Positions 6,919-13,924 of a DNA stretch of 17,176 nt are shown piece by piece. The stretch spans positions 1 through 17,176 of the forward strand of contig DWVA01000260.1 of assembly GCA_019120475.1 (NCBI GenBank). The letters run 5' to 3'. Source of the DNA: Candidatus Blautia intestinipullorum. Its GTDB lineage: Bacteria > Bacillota > Clostridia > Lachnospirales > Lachnospiraceae. How positions within the stretch are numbered: the first letter of the stretch is position 1; each line of letters begins with the position of its first letter. A program made the translations under genes and the position numbers. The notes beneath the pieces are model-generated. The model searched no databases and was not told where the DNA came from. It saw only the letters and a list, made by a program, of their open reading frames with translations.

Positions 6919-7452
6919 TTATAAACGAACCATTACAGGAATATGCTTCATTTCCGGAATGATTTTTTTCATCATGTCTTCCGTCCGGATCTTCAGGCTG
7001 GACGTATTGATGCAGGGATGGCATCCGATATAAGGTTCTTTCAATACATCCTCGTCGATCAGAAGCTGCACTTTCTGGTCTTTATCGTTCATAAGCCCCA
7101 GTACGCTTAGCGAACCCGGAGTGATATCCAGGAATTTTTCCATATATTCCGGTTTTCCGAAAGAAAGTCTCGATGAATTGATCTGGGCGGAAATATCCTT
7201 TGTCTTAAATTTTTTGTCTCCGGGAAGCATCAGAAGATAGAAGCTGGTTTCCTGACGGTTGCATAAAAACAGATTTTTACAGATCGATATTTCCAGTGTC
7301 TTATCAATTTCCTGGCAGGCCTCTATTGTCATAGCCGCCTCATGATCCACTCTCTGGTATTCCACGCCCAGAGAATCAAGAAAATCATAGGTTCTGATCT
7401 CTTTTTCCAGTCTTCCTTCTGTGTTTTGCGGTCTTCCGTTATATAATTCCAT
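6919..7452 (-). CDS. ProXp-ala-like prolyl-tRNA editing protein
   Basis: Predicted cytoplasmic trans-editing deacylase of the prolyl-tRNA-synthetase-associated (PrdX/ProXp-ala) family, which clears Ala-tRNA(Pro). The 177 residues match the family size. Visible motifs are CKNLFL with conserved Lys59, the LPGDKKF segment near 76-82, TPGSLSVLGL at 111-120, and GCHPCINTSSL with His145. The ATG at 7450-7452 follows GGAGGATAAAGAGA, a strong ribosome site. It has its own extended -10 promoter. No clear terminator separates it from the fusion gene 216 bp downstream, but that gene has its own promoter. It is not next to proS here. It is a different subfamily from the YbaK protein at 1235-1705. Confidence 0.9.
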   Translation of the reverse strand: MELYNGRPQNTEGRLEKEIRTYDFLDSLGVEYQRVDHEAAMTIEACQEIDKTLEISICKNLFLCNRQETSFYLLMLPGDKKFKTKDISAQINSSRLSFGKPEYMEKFLDITPGSLSVLGLMNDKDQKVQLLIDEDVLKEPYIGCHPCINTSSLKIRTEDMMKKIIPEMKHIPVMVRL

Positions 7453-7504
7453 TCTCTTTATCCTCCGAAAAAAGTATTTTATTTCTCAGGCCGTTTTCCC
7501 TCAC

Positions 7505-7533
7505 ATTATAGCATATGGTAATCTTTTTTACAG
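7505..7533 (-). promoter_or_regulatory. Extended -10 promoter of ProXp-like gene
   Basis: The minus strand has TGCTATAAT: a perfect TATAAT at 7505-7510 with the TGn extension. The -35 region (about 7528-7533, TGTAAA-like) is poor, as is usual for extended -10 promoters. The leader is about 46 nt. The dispersed repeat copy B touches the -35 side. Confidence 0.7.
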
Positions 7534-7568
7534 CATATCGTTAATGTACAAGGGGCAACACGCTCCAA
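7529..7568 (+). repeat. Dispersed intergenic repeat, copy B
   Basis: On the plus strand GCATATCGTTAATGTACAAG (7533-7552) is followed by GGGCAACACGCTCCA. It aligns with copy A read on the minus strand at 1238-1195, sharing GCATA, CGTTAATGTACAA and GGG with a few substitutions and single-base gaps. The two copies are therefore in opposite orientations about 6.3 kb apart, both between genes. Confidence 0.55.
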
Positions 7569-7571
7569 TCC

Positions 7572-7618
7572 ATGGAAAACAGAAAGGGAAGCGCCTCTTA
7601 CGCTGCGCTTCCCTTTCT
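7572..7618 (-). terminator. Terminator overlapping the 3' end of the J-domain gene
   Basis: Perfect 14-bp inverted arms at 7605-7618 and 7581-7594 with a 10-nt loop. On the minus strand the first arm encodes the last residues, the TAA stop (7598-7600) is in the loop, and the second arm is followed by TGTTTTCC. The hairpin is strong and the U-tract is moderate. Confidence 0.75.
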
Positions 7619-8677
7619 TCTGCTGCGGCCCTGCCGCATAGCCTGTTCAAATTCTCTCAGTTTCATTCTTGCTTCCGGACTCATGGCCTTCGGTACCTGG
7701 ATCTGTATTGTCACGTACTGATCGCCCCGGACGGAAGCGTCCTGCATGGATACGATGCCCTTTCCTCTGAGACGGATCTTTCCGCCGGACTGTGTCCCCT
7801 CCGGGATCCTGCATACCACGTCTCCATACAGTGTGGAAACTTTGGCCTCTCCGCCGAACACTGCCGTCGTAAACGGGATCTGGGCCGTTGTGTACACATC
7901 CATGCCTTTTCTCTCATATCCTGCTTTTGGCGCTACATGTACTTTCAGAATCAGATCTCCCGACTGCGCTCCTCCGTATCCCGGCGCGCCTTTTCCTTTC
8001 AGACGGATACATTTGCCGTCGTCGATTCCAGCCGGAACATGGATCTGCAGTGTCTGAGTTCTTCCGGTTCCTTCCGGATCAGAAATCCTCAGCATCTTTT
8101 CGCATCCAAAAGCCGCTTCCTCAAAGCTGACCGTTACCTCTGACTGGAGATCGCTGCCCCGTCTCTGACGGCTTTCTCCATGGAATCCGCTTCCGTATCC
8201 GCTGTAAAAGTCTCCGTTCTGACCTTCAAATCCTCCGCTGTAATTGCCGCGGCTTCCCTGTCCGTGGAAGATATCTCCGAAAATGTCTCCGAAAATATCG
8301 TCCATATTTCCGTTCATGCCGCCGTTTTCAAAATGATATTCCCGGTAGGTTCCGCCGTTTCCTCCAAATCCGAATCCGCCGAATCCCTTGCCGAAACCGC
8401 CTCCCTGGTTCTTTCCGGCGTTTCCGCTGTAGGTACTGCCTCCAGCCGTTCCGTCAAAAGCCGCGAAGCCAAACTGATCGTATAATTTCTTCTTTTCTGT
8501 ATCGCTGAGCACATTGTACGCTTCTGTAATTTCTTTAAATTTCTGTTCCGCCTGCTTATCTCCCGGGTTTGTATCCGGATGATATTTTTTCGCAAGTTTC
8601 CTGTATGCACGTTTGATTTCCTTTGCGTCGGCATTTCTTCCGACTCCAAGGACTTCATAATAATCTCTCTTAGCCAT
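7598..8677 (-). CDS. J-domain co-chaperone, CbpA type (no zinc finger)
   Basis: Hsp40 co-chaperone that would stimulate DnaK and bind unfolded proteins in the cytoplasm. The 359-residue product has a J domain at 1-70 with HPD at 33-35, then a Gly/Phe-rich linker at about 75-185 containing DIFGDIFGDIF, then the two beta-sandwich substrate-binding domains (for example SFEEAAFGCEK and RLKGKGAPGYGG). The four CxxCxGxG repeats of classical DnaJ are absent, so this is a type II protein like CbpA. The ATG at 8675-8677 follows GGAGGTGG by a few bases; the open frame upstream lacks J-domain similarity. No dnaK or grpE is adjacent. It has its own promoter 158 nt upstream and a terminator embedded in its 3' end. 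Confidence 0.93.
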   Translation of the reverse strand: MAKRDYYEVLGVGRNADAKEIKRAYRKLAKKYHPDTNPGDKQAEQKFKEITEAYNVLSDTEKKKLYDQFGFAAFDGTAGGSTYSGNAGKNQGGGFGKGFGGFGFGGNGGTYREYHFENGGMNGNMDDIFGDIFGDIFHGQGSRGNYSGGFEGQNGDFYSGYGSGFHGESRQRRGSDLQSEVTVSFEEAAFGCEKMLRISDPEGTGRTQTLQIHVPAGIDDGKCIRLKGKGAPGYGGAQSGDLILKVHVAPKAGYERKGMDVYTTAQIPFTTAVFGGEAKVSTLYGDVVCRIPEGTQSGGKIRLRGKGIVSMQDASVRGDQYVTIQIQVPKAMSPEARMKLREFEQAMRQGRSRRKGSAA

Positions 8678-8825
8678 AATGCCACCTCCGGTTAAAACTC
8701 CGACCTGAATGCTGCTTTCCCGGAAACTGTGCCTCCGAAGTTTCGGAAACACACCCCCTCTTTTTCCGAACACTCTTCACAAAAAAGAGATGCCGGCAAG
8801 TTACCATCGCATCCCCTGTCTGTCT

Positions 8826-8840
8826 CATATGTTCTATATG
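8826..8840. promoter_or_regulatory. Palindrome at the J-domain gene start site
   Basis: CATAT-gttct-ATATG is a perfect 5-bp inverted repeat with a 5-nt centre, lying just downstream of the -10 box across the expected transcription start. It could be an operator, but no matching regulator is in the window. It is not a CIRCE element. Confidence 0.35.
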
Positions 8841-8841
8841 T

Positions 8842-8870
8842 AATATAACACTCGTTTCCGTTGCTGTCAA
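8842..8870 (-). promoter_or_regulatory. Near-consensus promoter of the J-domain gene
   Basis: Perfect TTGACA (8865-8870) and TATATT (8842-8847) with 17-bp spacing on the minus strand. The resulting leader is about 158 nt. This looks like a strong vegetative sigma-A promoter. Confidence 0.87.
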
Positions 8871-8911
8871 GAGCAGGTTTCAAATTTTTTGCGGCAAATT
8901 TTCGTTTTTGC

Positions 8912-8945
8912 AAAAAAAATAAAGGCGCCCGTCAGAAGGCGCCCG
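8912..8945 (-). terminator. Terminator after rubrerythrin
   Basis: GGCGCC at 8938-8943 and 8924-8929 forms a 6-bp GC stem with an 8-nt loop, followed on the minus strand by TTTATTTTTTTT. It starts 7 bp after the stop codon. Confidence 0.88.
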
Positions 8946-8950
8946 TTCTT

Positions 8951-9547
8951 TTATTCCGCAAAGGGAGATAATTCCAGACGTATGAAATATCCTCTGTCAT
9001 GGCTGCAGACCGGACACTTTTCCGGAGCTTCCCGGGATTCGCAGATATAACCGCAGTTCAGACAGATCCATCCCTGAGCCGCGTCGGAAACATAAAGCTT
9101 GTTTTCTTCCAGCCACCCGGCGAATTTCCCAAAACGGTCTCCGTGGTATTTTTCAATTTCCGCGATGTTGTAAAAGGAGCGGGCCACCTTGTCAAAGCCT
9201 TCTTCCTTCGCTTTGTCTCCAAAACCTTTGTACACCACATCATGTTCTTCATATTCATTATGCTGCGCCATGCGCAAAAGCTCCGGAAGACTGTCTGTGA
9301 TATCCACCGGATAACTTCCGTCCACATGGATCGTTTCCTTTGCCAGTTCCTTTAGATGATCATAAAAGATCTCCGCATGTTCTTTTTCCTGCTCCGCTGT
9401 GTACAGAAAAACCTGGGCCACAGCCGCCTGATTTTCTCTGCGGGCCTGGGCTGCGCCGAAAGTATAACGGTTTCTGGCCTGACTTTCTCCTGCAAAAGCT
9501 CTCATCAAATTTTCTTTCGTTTCACTGTTTCTGAAATCTACCGGCAT
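8951..9547 (-). CDS. rbr: Rubrerythrin
   Basis: Cytoplasmic non-heme iron peroxidase that detoxifies hydrogen peroxide in anaerobes using a di-iron site and a rubredoxin domain. The 198 residues fit the family. The ferritin-like domain has Glu21, the E-x2-H motif Glu54/His57 in AEQEKEHAE, acidic ligands around 98-101, and AEIEKYHGDRF at 129-139. The rubredoxin-like end has Cys162, Cys165, Cys178 and Cys181 (CLNCGY and CPVC). The ATG at 9545-9547 has AAGGAG 7 nt upstream; an ATG 18 bp further up lacks a ribosome site. It is a single-gene unit bounded by terminators on both sides. Confidence 0.96.
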   Translation of the reverse strand: MPVDFRNSETKENLMRAFAGESQARNRYTFGAAQARRENQAAVAQVFLYTAEQEKEHAEIFYDHLKELAKETIHVDGSYPVDITDSLPELLRMAQHNEYEEHDVVYKGFGDKAKEEGFDKVARSFYNIAEIEKYHGDRFGKFAGWLEENKLYVSDAAQGWICLNCGYICESREAPEKCPVCSHDRGYFIRLELSPFAE

Positions 9548-9585
9548 ATCTGCTCTCCTTTTCATTTATTCTCTATGACAGATTT

Positions 9586-9606
9586 CTGCCGCAGGATCGG
9601 CGGCAG
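9586..9606. other. Hairpin upstream of rubrerythrin
   Basis: CTGCCGC (9586-9592) and GCGGCAG (9600-9606) form a 7-bp stem with a 7-nt loop in the 138-bp gap before rbr. No U-tract follows on the minus strand. It may be a leader structure. I could not identify a good rbr promoter or PerR-like box in this gap. Confidence 0.35.
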
Positions 9607-9640
9607 TGTTCTTCGTTAGAAAAGTATTGGCAGATATGAA

Positions 9641-9679
9641 GATAAATATACCTGCCGCTGTCAAAAAAACAACGGCAGG
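9641..9679 (-). terminator. Terminator after the GH13 gene
   Basis: Arms 9669-9679 and 9651-9661 form an 11-bp stem (one G-U pair) with a U-rich loop, followed on the minus strand by TATATTTATCTT. It starts 6 bp after the stop of the GH13 gene and closes the carbohydrate locus. Confidence 0.75.
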
Positions 9680-9685
9680 CATCTT

Positions 9686-10969
9686 TCAGGCTTCCAGGAT
9701 CACCGGCTTTCCATATGTTTTCATACGCTCCGCCTCTACAGTAACTGTGCTTCCGTCGATCAGGTTGGTATATTCGCCGTCCTTCAGGTCTACCTTAACC
9801 TTTGCGTCCTGACTTTTGAGCGCGAATACGCCTACCATTTTTCTTCCGTCCATTTCATAGACGCCGACCACAGTATCTGTAAGATCGTCTGCGTATAAGC
9901 GATAATCTCCATACGCCATGATCTCCTTTTTCTTGATTCCGGAAAGAGTCGTCAGTAAACCGCTGATATCCTTTCCTGTGTTCCATTCTACTTTGTCAAT
10001 GTCAAAAAGGCTTGGGGTATGGTCATTTTCCGTTTCCTGGCCTCCGTAGATCAGTGCTGCCCCCTGCTGGAAAAACACAAAGGCCGTCCAGTTTATAAGA
10101 TCGCTTTCATTGGGGACAGCCGCCTTTGCCCTTCTCTGATCATGGTTTTCCAGACACCGCATCTTCACATAATTGTCAGGATAAGTGATATGCTGCTGGT
10201 TTAAAATCTGTACGTACATATCCAGGCTGATCTTCCCTGCAAGATACTGGTCGCGGAAACTCCAGATATCATAATCGTATTCCATGTCAAAAGCCTGGTA
10301 CATTTCTCCGTCGGACTGCCCTACCTGGCCCAGTCTGCGGTTGTCGCGGATAAATCCAGGTTCCACGCTCTCTGCCAGCCAGATGAATCCGGGCTTCACT
10401 TTTTCCACGGCTCTTCTGGCCTCCATCCAGAATTCCAGCGGCACAAGCGGAGCCACGTCGCAGCGGAAGCCGTCCGCCAGCTCTGCCCACTGGCACAGCG
10501 TCTCGATCTGATAATCCCAGAGATCTCTGTTCCGGTAGTCCAGGTCGATCACATCTCCCCAGTCTCCCGTTTTGTTGCCGAAAGAGCCGTCCGGCTTTTT
10601 GTAGAAAAACTCCGGCTTGTTTTCGCTGAGCCAGGAATCCGGCGAGGTATGATTATAAACAATGTCCATCATAAGCTTCATCCCTCTTTTATGGATCTCC
10701 TCCGCCAGATGTTCCAGATCCTCTCTGGTGCCGTATTCCGGGTTTACTCCTCTGTAGTCGGAGATCGCGTAAGGACAGCCCAGAGAGCCCTTTTTATTTT
10801 TCTTTCCAATAGGGTAAACCGGCATCAGCCAGACAATGTCCGTTCCCAGAGCCTTGATCCTGTCCAGATCCTTTTCCACTCCGGCAAAATTTCCCTCTGT
10901 GGAATGGTTTCTTACATATACTGAATAAATTACCTGATTTCTCAACGTCTTTTTCGTTTCTTTTGCCAT
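9686..10969 (-). CDS. Cytoplasmic GH13 alpha-glucosidase/alpha-amylase family enzyme
   Basis: A 427-residue glycoside hydrolase of family 13, probably acting on an imported alpha-glucoside or short maltodextrin. The TIM-barrel motifs are complete: DIVYNH at 102-107, GFRCD at 167-171 with nucleophile Asp171, LAES with acid/base Glu200, and LENHDQ at 273-278 with His276/Asp277. A short beta-rich C-terminal domain follows from about 355. There is no signal peptide, so the substrate must be imported first, which fits the adjacent ABC genes. The ATG at 10967-10969 follows AGAGGAAATT and lies 12 bp after the LacI-type gene, so they are co-transcribed. The exact substrate (maltodextrin, isomaltose, sucrose, trehalose) cannot be fixed from the sequence. 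Confidence 0.92.
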   Translation of the reverse strand: MAKETKKTLRNQVIYSVYVRNHSTEGNFAGVEKDLDRIKALGTDIVWLMPVYPIGKKNKKGSLGCPYAISDYRGVNPEYGTREDLEHLAEEIHKRGMKLMMDIVYNHTSPDSWLSENKPEFFYKKPDGSFGNKTGDWGDVIDLDYRNRDLWDYQIETLCQWAELADGFRCDVAPLVPLEFWMEARRAVEKVKPGFIWLAESVEPGFIRDNRRLGQVGQSDGEMYQAFDMEYDYDIWSFRDQYLAGKISLDMYVQILNQQHITYPDNYVKMRCLENHDQRRAKAAVPNESDLINWTAFVFFQQGAALIYGGQETENDHTPSLFDIDKVEWNTGKDISGLLTTLSGIKKKEIMAYGDYRLYADDLTDTVVGVYEMDGRKMVGVFALKSQDAKVKVDLKDGEYTNLIDGSTVTVEAERMKTYGKPVILEA

Positions 10970-10981
10970 AATTTCCTCTTA

Positions 10982-12013
10982 TTATTCTTTTTGTGTTGAT
11001 TCCCGCGCTTCCAGTTTGCAGGAAAACACGCGGTGCTGATTCGCTTCTCCTTTATGGAGCATGGAAAACAAGATTTTCACCGCGTCTTCCGCCATCTCCT
11101 TCACCGGCTGCCGCATTGTGGTAATGGACGGATGATAGTACAGCGTCTCGTCCAGTCCGTCAAATCCTGCAAGTCCGCATTCTTCCGGTATCCGGATGCC
11201 GCTTTCCAGAAGCGCCCTTCCGGCGCCGATGGCAATAGAATCCGCCACAGCGTAGACACAGTCAAAATCAATTCCGGACTCTATCAGTTTCTTTCCCATC
11301 CGGTATCCATTGGCCATACTGAACACATCCTCCGCCCAGTCCTGGCTGTACCAGATCCGCTGTTCATCCACCTCGATGCGGTTTGCTTTCAATGCGTCTC
11401 TGTAACCGTTCAGGCGAAGTCTTCCCACGCTTTCGTCTCCTCTGCTGCCGCTGAAGATCACGATCTTTTTGTAGCCTTTGGAGCACAGATGATCCACCAT
11501 CCGGTAGCTTTCCTGATAACTGTCCACGGAAACAGAAGAATAAAGATCCTTGGGGACTGTTTCATCCATATCCACCGTACACATCACAAAAGGCACAGGA
11601 ACAGCCTTCAGGTCTTCCTCCGTCCTGTTATGGTTTCCTCCCAGAAAGATCAGTCCTTTCAGGCGCTTTTCCTTCACAAGCCTCAGGGCTTCACGGATCT
11701 CGTCGCCGGAAATACTGATGTATTCTATGTCGGAATCATAGTCGTACTGGGCGATTCCCTCTACCAGCACAGGCCGCATTTTGGCAAACAACTGATTGTC
11801 CGCCCCCTTGATCACCACTCCTATTGTCTTGGAGACGCTTTTCTTCAGATTCTGGGCGCTGTTGTTGGGAATGTAATGATTTTCCTCGATCACCTTCATG
11901 ATCTTGCGCCGGGTTTCCGGATTAATGTCCGGATGATTGTTGATGGCTCTGGACACGGTGCTGACTGCCACATTACATCGTTTTGCTATATCCTTGATCG
12001 TAACTGATTCCAT
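10982..12013 (-). CDS. LacI-family transcriptional regulator
   Basis: A 343-residue DNA-binding repressor of the LacI/GalR family. The N-terminal helix-turn-helix is VTIKDIAKRCNVAVSTVSRAI, followed by the hinge helix region YIPNNSAQNLKK with the hinge leucine that normally inserts at a central CpG in the operator. The periplasmic-binding-protein-like domain runs from about 58 to 340. The ATG at 12011-12013 is chosen because AGGA lies 9 nt upstream and it starts one step before VTIKDIA; an ATG three codons earlier is too close to that site. It follows the MalG-like gene by 126 bp and precedes the GH13 gene by 12 bp. It most likely controls this locus in response to a sugar, binding the tandem boxes at 15328-15367. 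Confidence 0.93.
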   Translation of the reverse strand: MESVTIKDIAKRCNVAVSTVSRAINNHPDINPETRRKIMKVIEENHYIPNNSAQNLKKSVSKTIGVVIKGADNQLFAKMRPVLVEGIAQYDYDSDIEYISISGDEIREALRLVKEKRLKGLIFLGGNHNRTEEDLKAVPVPFVMCTVDMDETVPKDLYSSVSVDSYQESYRMVDHLCSKGYKKIVIFSGSRGDESVGRLRLNGYRDALKANRIEVDEQRIWYSQDWAEDVFSMANGYRMGKKLIESGIDFDCVYAVADSIAIGAGRALLESGIRIPEECGLAGFDGLDETLYYHPSITTMRQPVKEMAEDAVKILFSMLHKGEANQHRVFSCKLEARESTQKE

Positions 12014-12084
12014 ATACTTCATTCCTGTCTGTATGCTTTTTCTACTGTTTACACGACTTCTTTTTTCTCTATCTGAACAGATAT

Positions 12085-12113
12085 ATTTTATCAACTACAG
12101 GGTAAAAAAGCAA
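12085..12113 (-). promoter_or_regulatory. Possible internal promoter for regulator and GH13 gene
   Basis: TTGCTT (12108-12113) and TAAAAT (12085-12090) with 17-bp spacing on the minus strand, in the 126-bp gap before the LacI-type gene. No CCGG-type operator box is present here, so basal regulator expression may be independent of the main promoter. Confidence 0.5.
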
Positions 12114-12139
12114 CAATTAAGGAGATCTTCAAAAACGTC

Positions 12140-12973
12140 TCAGCCTTTTACAGCACCTGCTACAACGCCTTCGATAATATGCTTCTGGCAGATCATATAA
12201 AATATAACGATGGGAATAATGGAAAGTACCAGAGTAGCCATCATTGCTCCCATATCCACAGATCCATGTCCGCCCTTCAGATACTGAATGGCAATGGGAA
12301 TGGTCTGATAATCGCTGTCCAGCACCAGCAGCGGAAGAAGATAGTCGTTCCAGATCCACATGGCTTCCAGGATCGCCACTGTAATGCAGGTCGGTTTCAT
12401 AATCGGAAGAACGATCCGGAAATATGCCTGAATAGGATTACAGCCGTCGATCATGGCCGACTCCTCGATCTCCAGCGGAATGGACTGCACAAAGCCGGTA
12501 AACATAAACACGCAGAGGCCGGCTCCAAAGCCCAGATATACCAGCACCAGTCCAAAGGGAGTGGTCAGTCTCAGCATGTTGGCGATCTTTGACAAGGTAA
12601 ACATTACCATCTGGAAAGGTACGATCATGGAAAAAACGAATCCGTAAAACATTACGGAAGAGATCACGCTTTTTACCCGGACGATATACCACGCGCACAT
12701 GGAGGTGCATAAAAGAAGTACCGCCACGGAAAGGACAGTAACCAGAAGGCTCAGGCCGAACGCGCGGAAAAAGTCTGTCTTCTCGATTCCGTTTATGTAG
12801 TTTTTCAGTCCTTCAAACATTTTTCCGGTGGGAAGGCCGAAGGGTTCCCTGCTGATATATGCTTTTCTCTTAAAGGAGTTCAGCACTACCTCTACGATGG
12901 GAAAGATCCACAGAAGGCTGATCAGGGTAAATAGAACTGTCAGAACTACATTTCCTTTTTTATTTTTTACCAT
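12140..12973 (-). CDS. CUT1 sugar ABC transporter permease, MalG-like
   Basis: Inner-membrane subunit of a carbohydrate importer. The 277 residues contain about six membrane helices and the ATPase-contacting EAA loop ESAMIDGCNPIQAYFRIVLP at 171-190. The C-terminus IIEGVVAGAVKG is typical of the MalG/UgpE side. The ATG at 12971-12973 shares one base with the TAA of the MalF-like gene (TAATG), and AAGGAGGTG precedes it inside that gene, so the two permeases are translationally coupled and expected to form a heterodimer. The cognate ATPase is not in the window. Confidence 0.94.
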   Translation of the reverse strand: MVKNKKGNVVLTVLFTLISLLWIFPIVEVVLNSFKRKAYISREPFGLPTGKMFEGLKNYINGIEKTDFFRAFGLSLLVTVLSVAVLLLCTSMCAWYIVRVKSVISSVMFYGFVFSMIVPFQMVMFTLSKIANMLRLTTPFGLVLVYLGFGAGLCVFMFTGFVQSIPLEIEESAMIDGCNPIQAYFRIVLPIMKPTCITVAILEAMWIWNDYLLPLLVLDSDYQTIPIAIQYLKGGHGSVDMGAMMATLVLSIIPIVIFYMICQKHIIEGVVAGAVKG

Positions 12974-13818
12974 TACTGCTGCACCTCCTTACTTTTTGTG
13001 GCGCGAAGCTGCAGAAGGGCGATAGCCGCCACGATCAGGAAGAATACCACCGCTTTCGCCTGTCCAACTCCCTCAGTGCCGGGCCTGTCATAAAACGTCT
13101 TATAAATGTTCAGCGCCAGCATCTGTGTTTTATTGGAGGGGGCTCCTGCTGTAAGCGCAAGGTTCTGGTCGAACATCTTGAAGGAGTTCGTCAGCGTCAG
13201 GAAAGTACAGATAGTGATGGACGACATCATCATCGGTATTTTCACCTTGAACAGAGTAGCCCATTTTGACGCTCCGTCGATCTGGGCCGCCTCGATCAGT
13301 TCCCCGGGAATATTCTGAAGACCCGCCACATAAATGATCATCATGTATCCGATACTCTGCCAGTTCATCAGTATGATCATTCCCCAGAAGCCGTAGCTTG
13401 CGTCAAAAGTGATAGTCTTTCCGAAATAGCTCAGCACGCCGTTAATGATAAGCTGCCAGATATATCCAAGGATGATACCGCCGATCAGGTTCGGCATAAA
13501 AAATACGGTACGGAAAATGTTGGTTCCCTTGATCCCTCTTGTAAGGGCCAGGGCGATCACAAAAGCAAGAACATTAATGGTGATCACCGCGACGATGGTG
13601 AACAGTACTGTGAAGCCGAGCGCATGAAGAAAATCACCATCAGAAAAAATCTTTGTGTAGTTAGAAAATCCAATCCACTGTGCGTCCGTCACGGTTGTAA
13701 ATTTACAGAATGAAAGATACACGCCCAAGATGAACGGAACCACAAATCCAACGATAAATGCGATTAAGGTAGGAAGGGCAAAGATTGGAAAATATCTTTT
13801 CATTGATCTGTTGTTCAT
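12973..13818 (-). CDS. CUT1 sugar ABC transporter permease, MalF-like
   Basis: First permease subunit of the importer, 281 residues, about six membrane helices. The EAA loop is ELIEAAQIDGASKWATLFKV at 173-192, followed by KIP. The ATG at 13816-13818 follows GGGAGGAAACAAA, an excellent ribosome site; the open frame continues upstream through the stem-loop but has no similar site. It starts 105 bp after the binding-protein gene and overlaps the MalG-like gene by one base. The large stem-loop upstream probably lowers its expression relative to the binding protein. Confidence 0.94.
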   Translation of the reverse strand: MNNRSMKRYFPIFALPTLIAFIVGFVVPFILGVYLSFCKFTTVTDAQWIGFSNYTKIFSDGDFLHALGFTVLFTIVAVITINVLAFVIALALTRGIKGTNIFRTVFFMPNLIGGIILGYIWQLIINGVLSYFGKTITFDASYGFWGMIILMNWQSIGYMMIIYVAGLQNIPGELIEAAQIDGASKWATLFKVKIPMMMSSITICTFLTLTNSFKMFDQNLALTAGAPSNKTQMLALNIYKTFYDRPGTEGVGQAKAVVFFLIVAAIALLQLRATKSKEVQQ

Positions 13819-13843
13819 TTTGTTTCCTCCCTTATTCTGGGAC

Positions 13844-13924
13844 ACCTGCGTCCTTGTGAGATCATTTTGACAGAGAGGATAAGGCCTCTTCTGCTCCCTC
13901 ATCCTCTCTGTCCGGAACGCAGGT
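13844..13924. other. Intercistronic stem-loop between binding protein and permease genes
   Basis: A perfect 12-bp inverted repeat (13869-13880 and 13901-13912) with a 20-nt loop is enclosed by outer arms ACCTGCGT (13844-13851) and ACGCAGGT (13917-13924). The outer arm touches the stop codon of the binding-protein gene. No U-tract follows on the minus strand, so it is not a standard terminator. Such structures often stabilise the upstream message and uneven the ratio of binding protein to permease. Confidence 0.65.

Noticed and set aside
8670..8913. Minus-strand frames reading through the J-domain leader, one with CEEC and further Cys residues resembling a zinc motif
   Set aside because: They run across the near-consensus promoter and terminator region, lack a usable start with a ribosome site, and the Cys pattern is incomplete.
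9630..9670. TTGACA in the GH13 terminator loop as -35 of rubrerythrin
   Set aside because: No acceptable -10 is found at 16-18 bp; the nearest candidates are at 14 or 19 bp and poor.
11033..12007. Long plus-strand open frame of 324 codons opposite the LacI-type gene
   Set aside because: The minus strand has an unmistakable LacI helix-turn-helix and ligand domain. The plus frame is Cys/His-rich shadow without a ribosome site.
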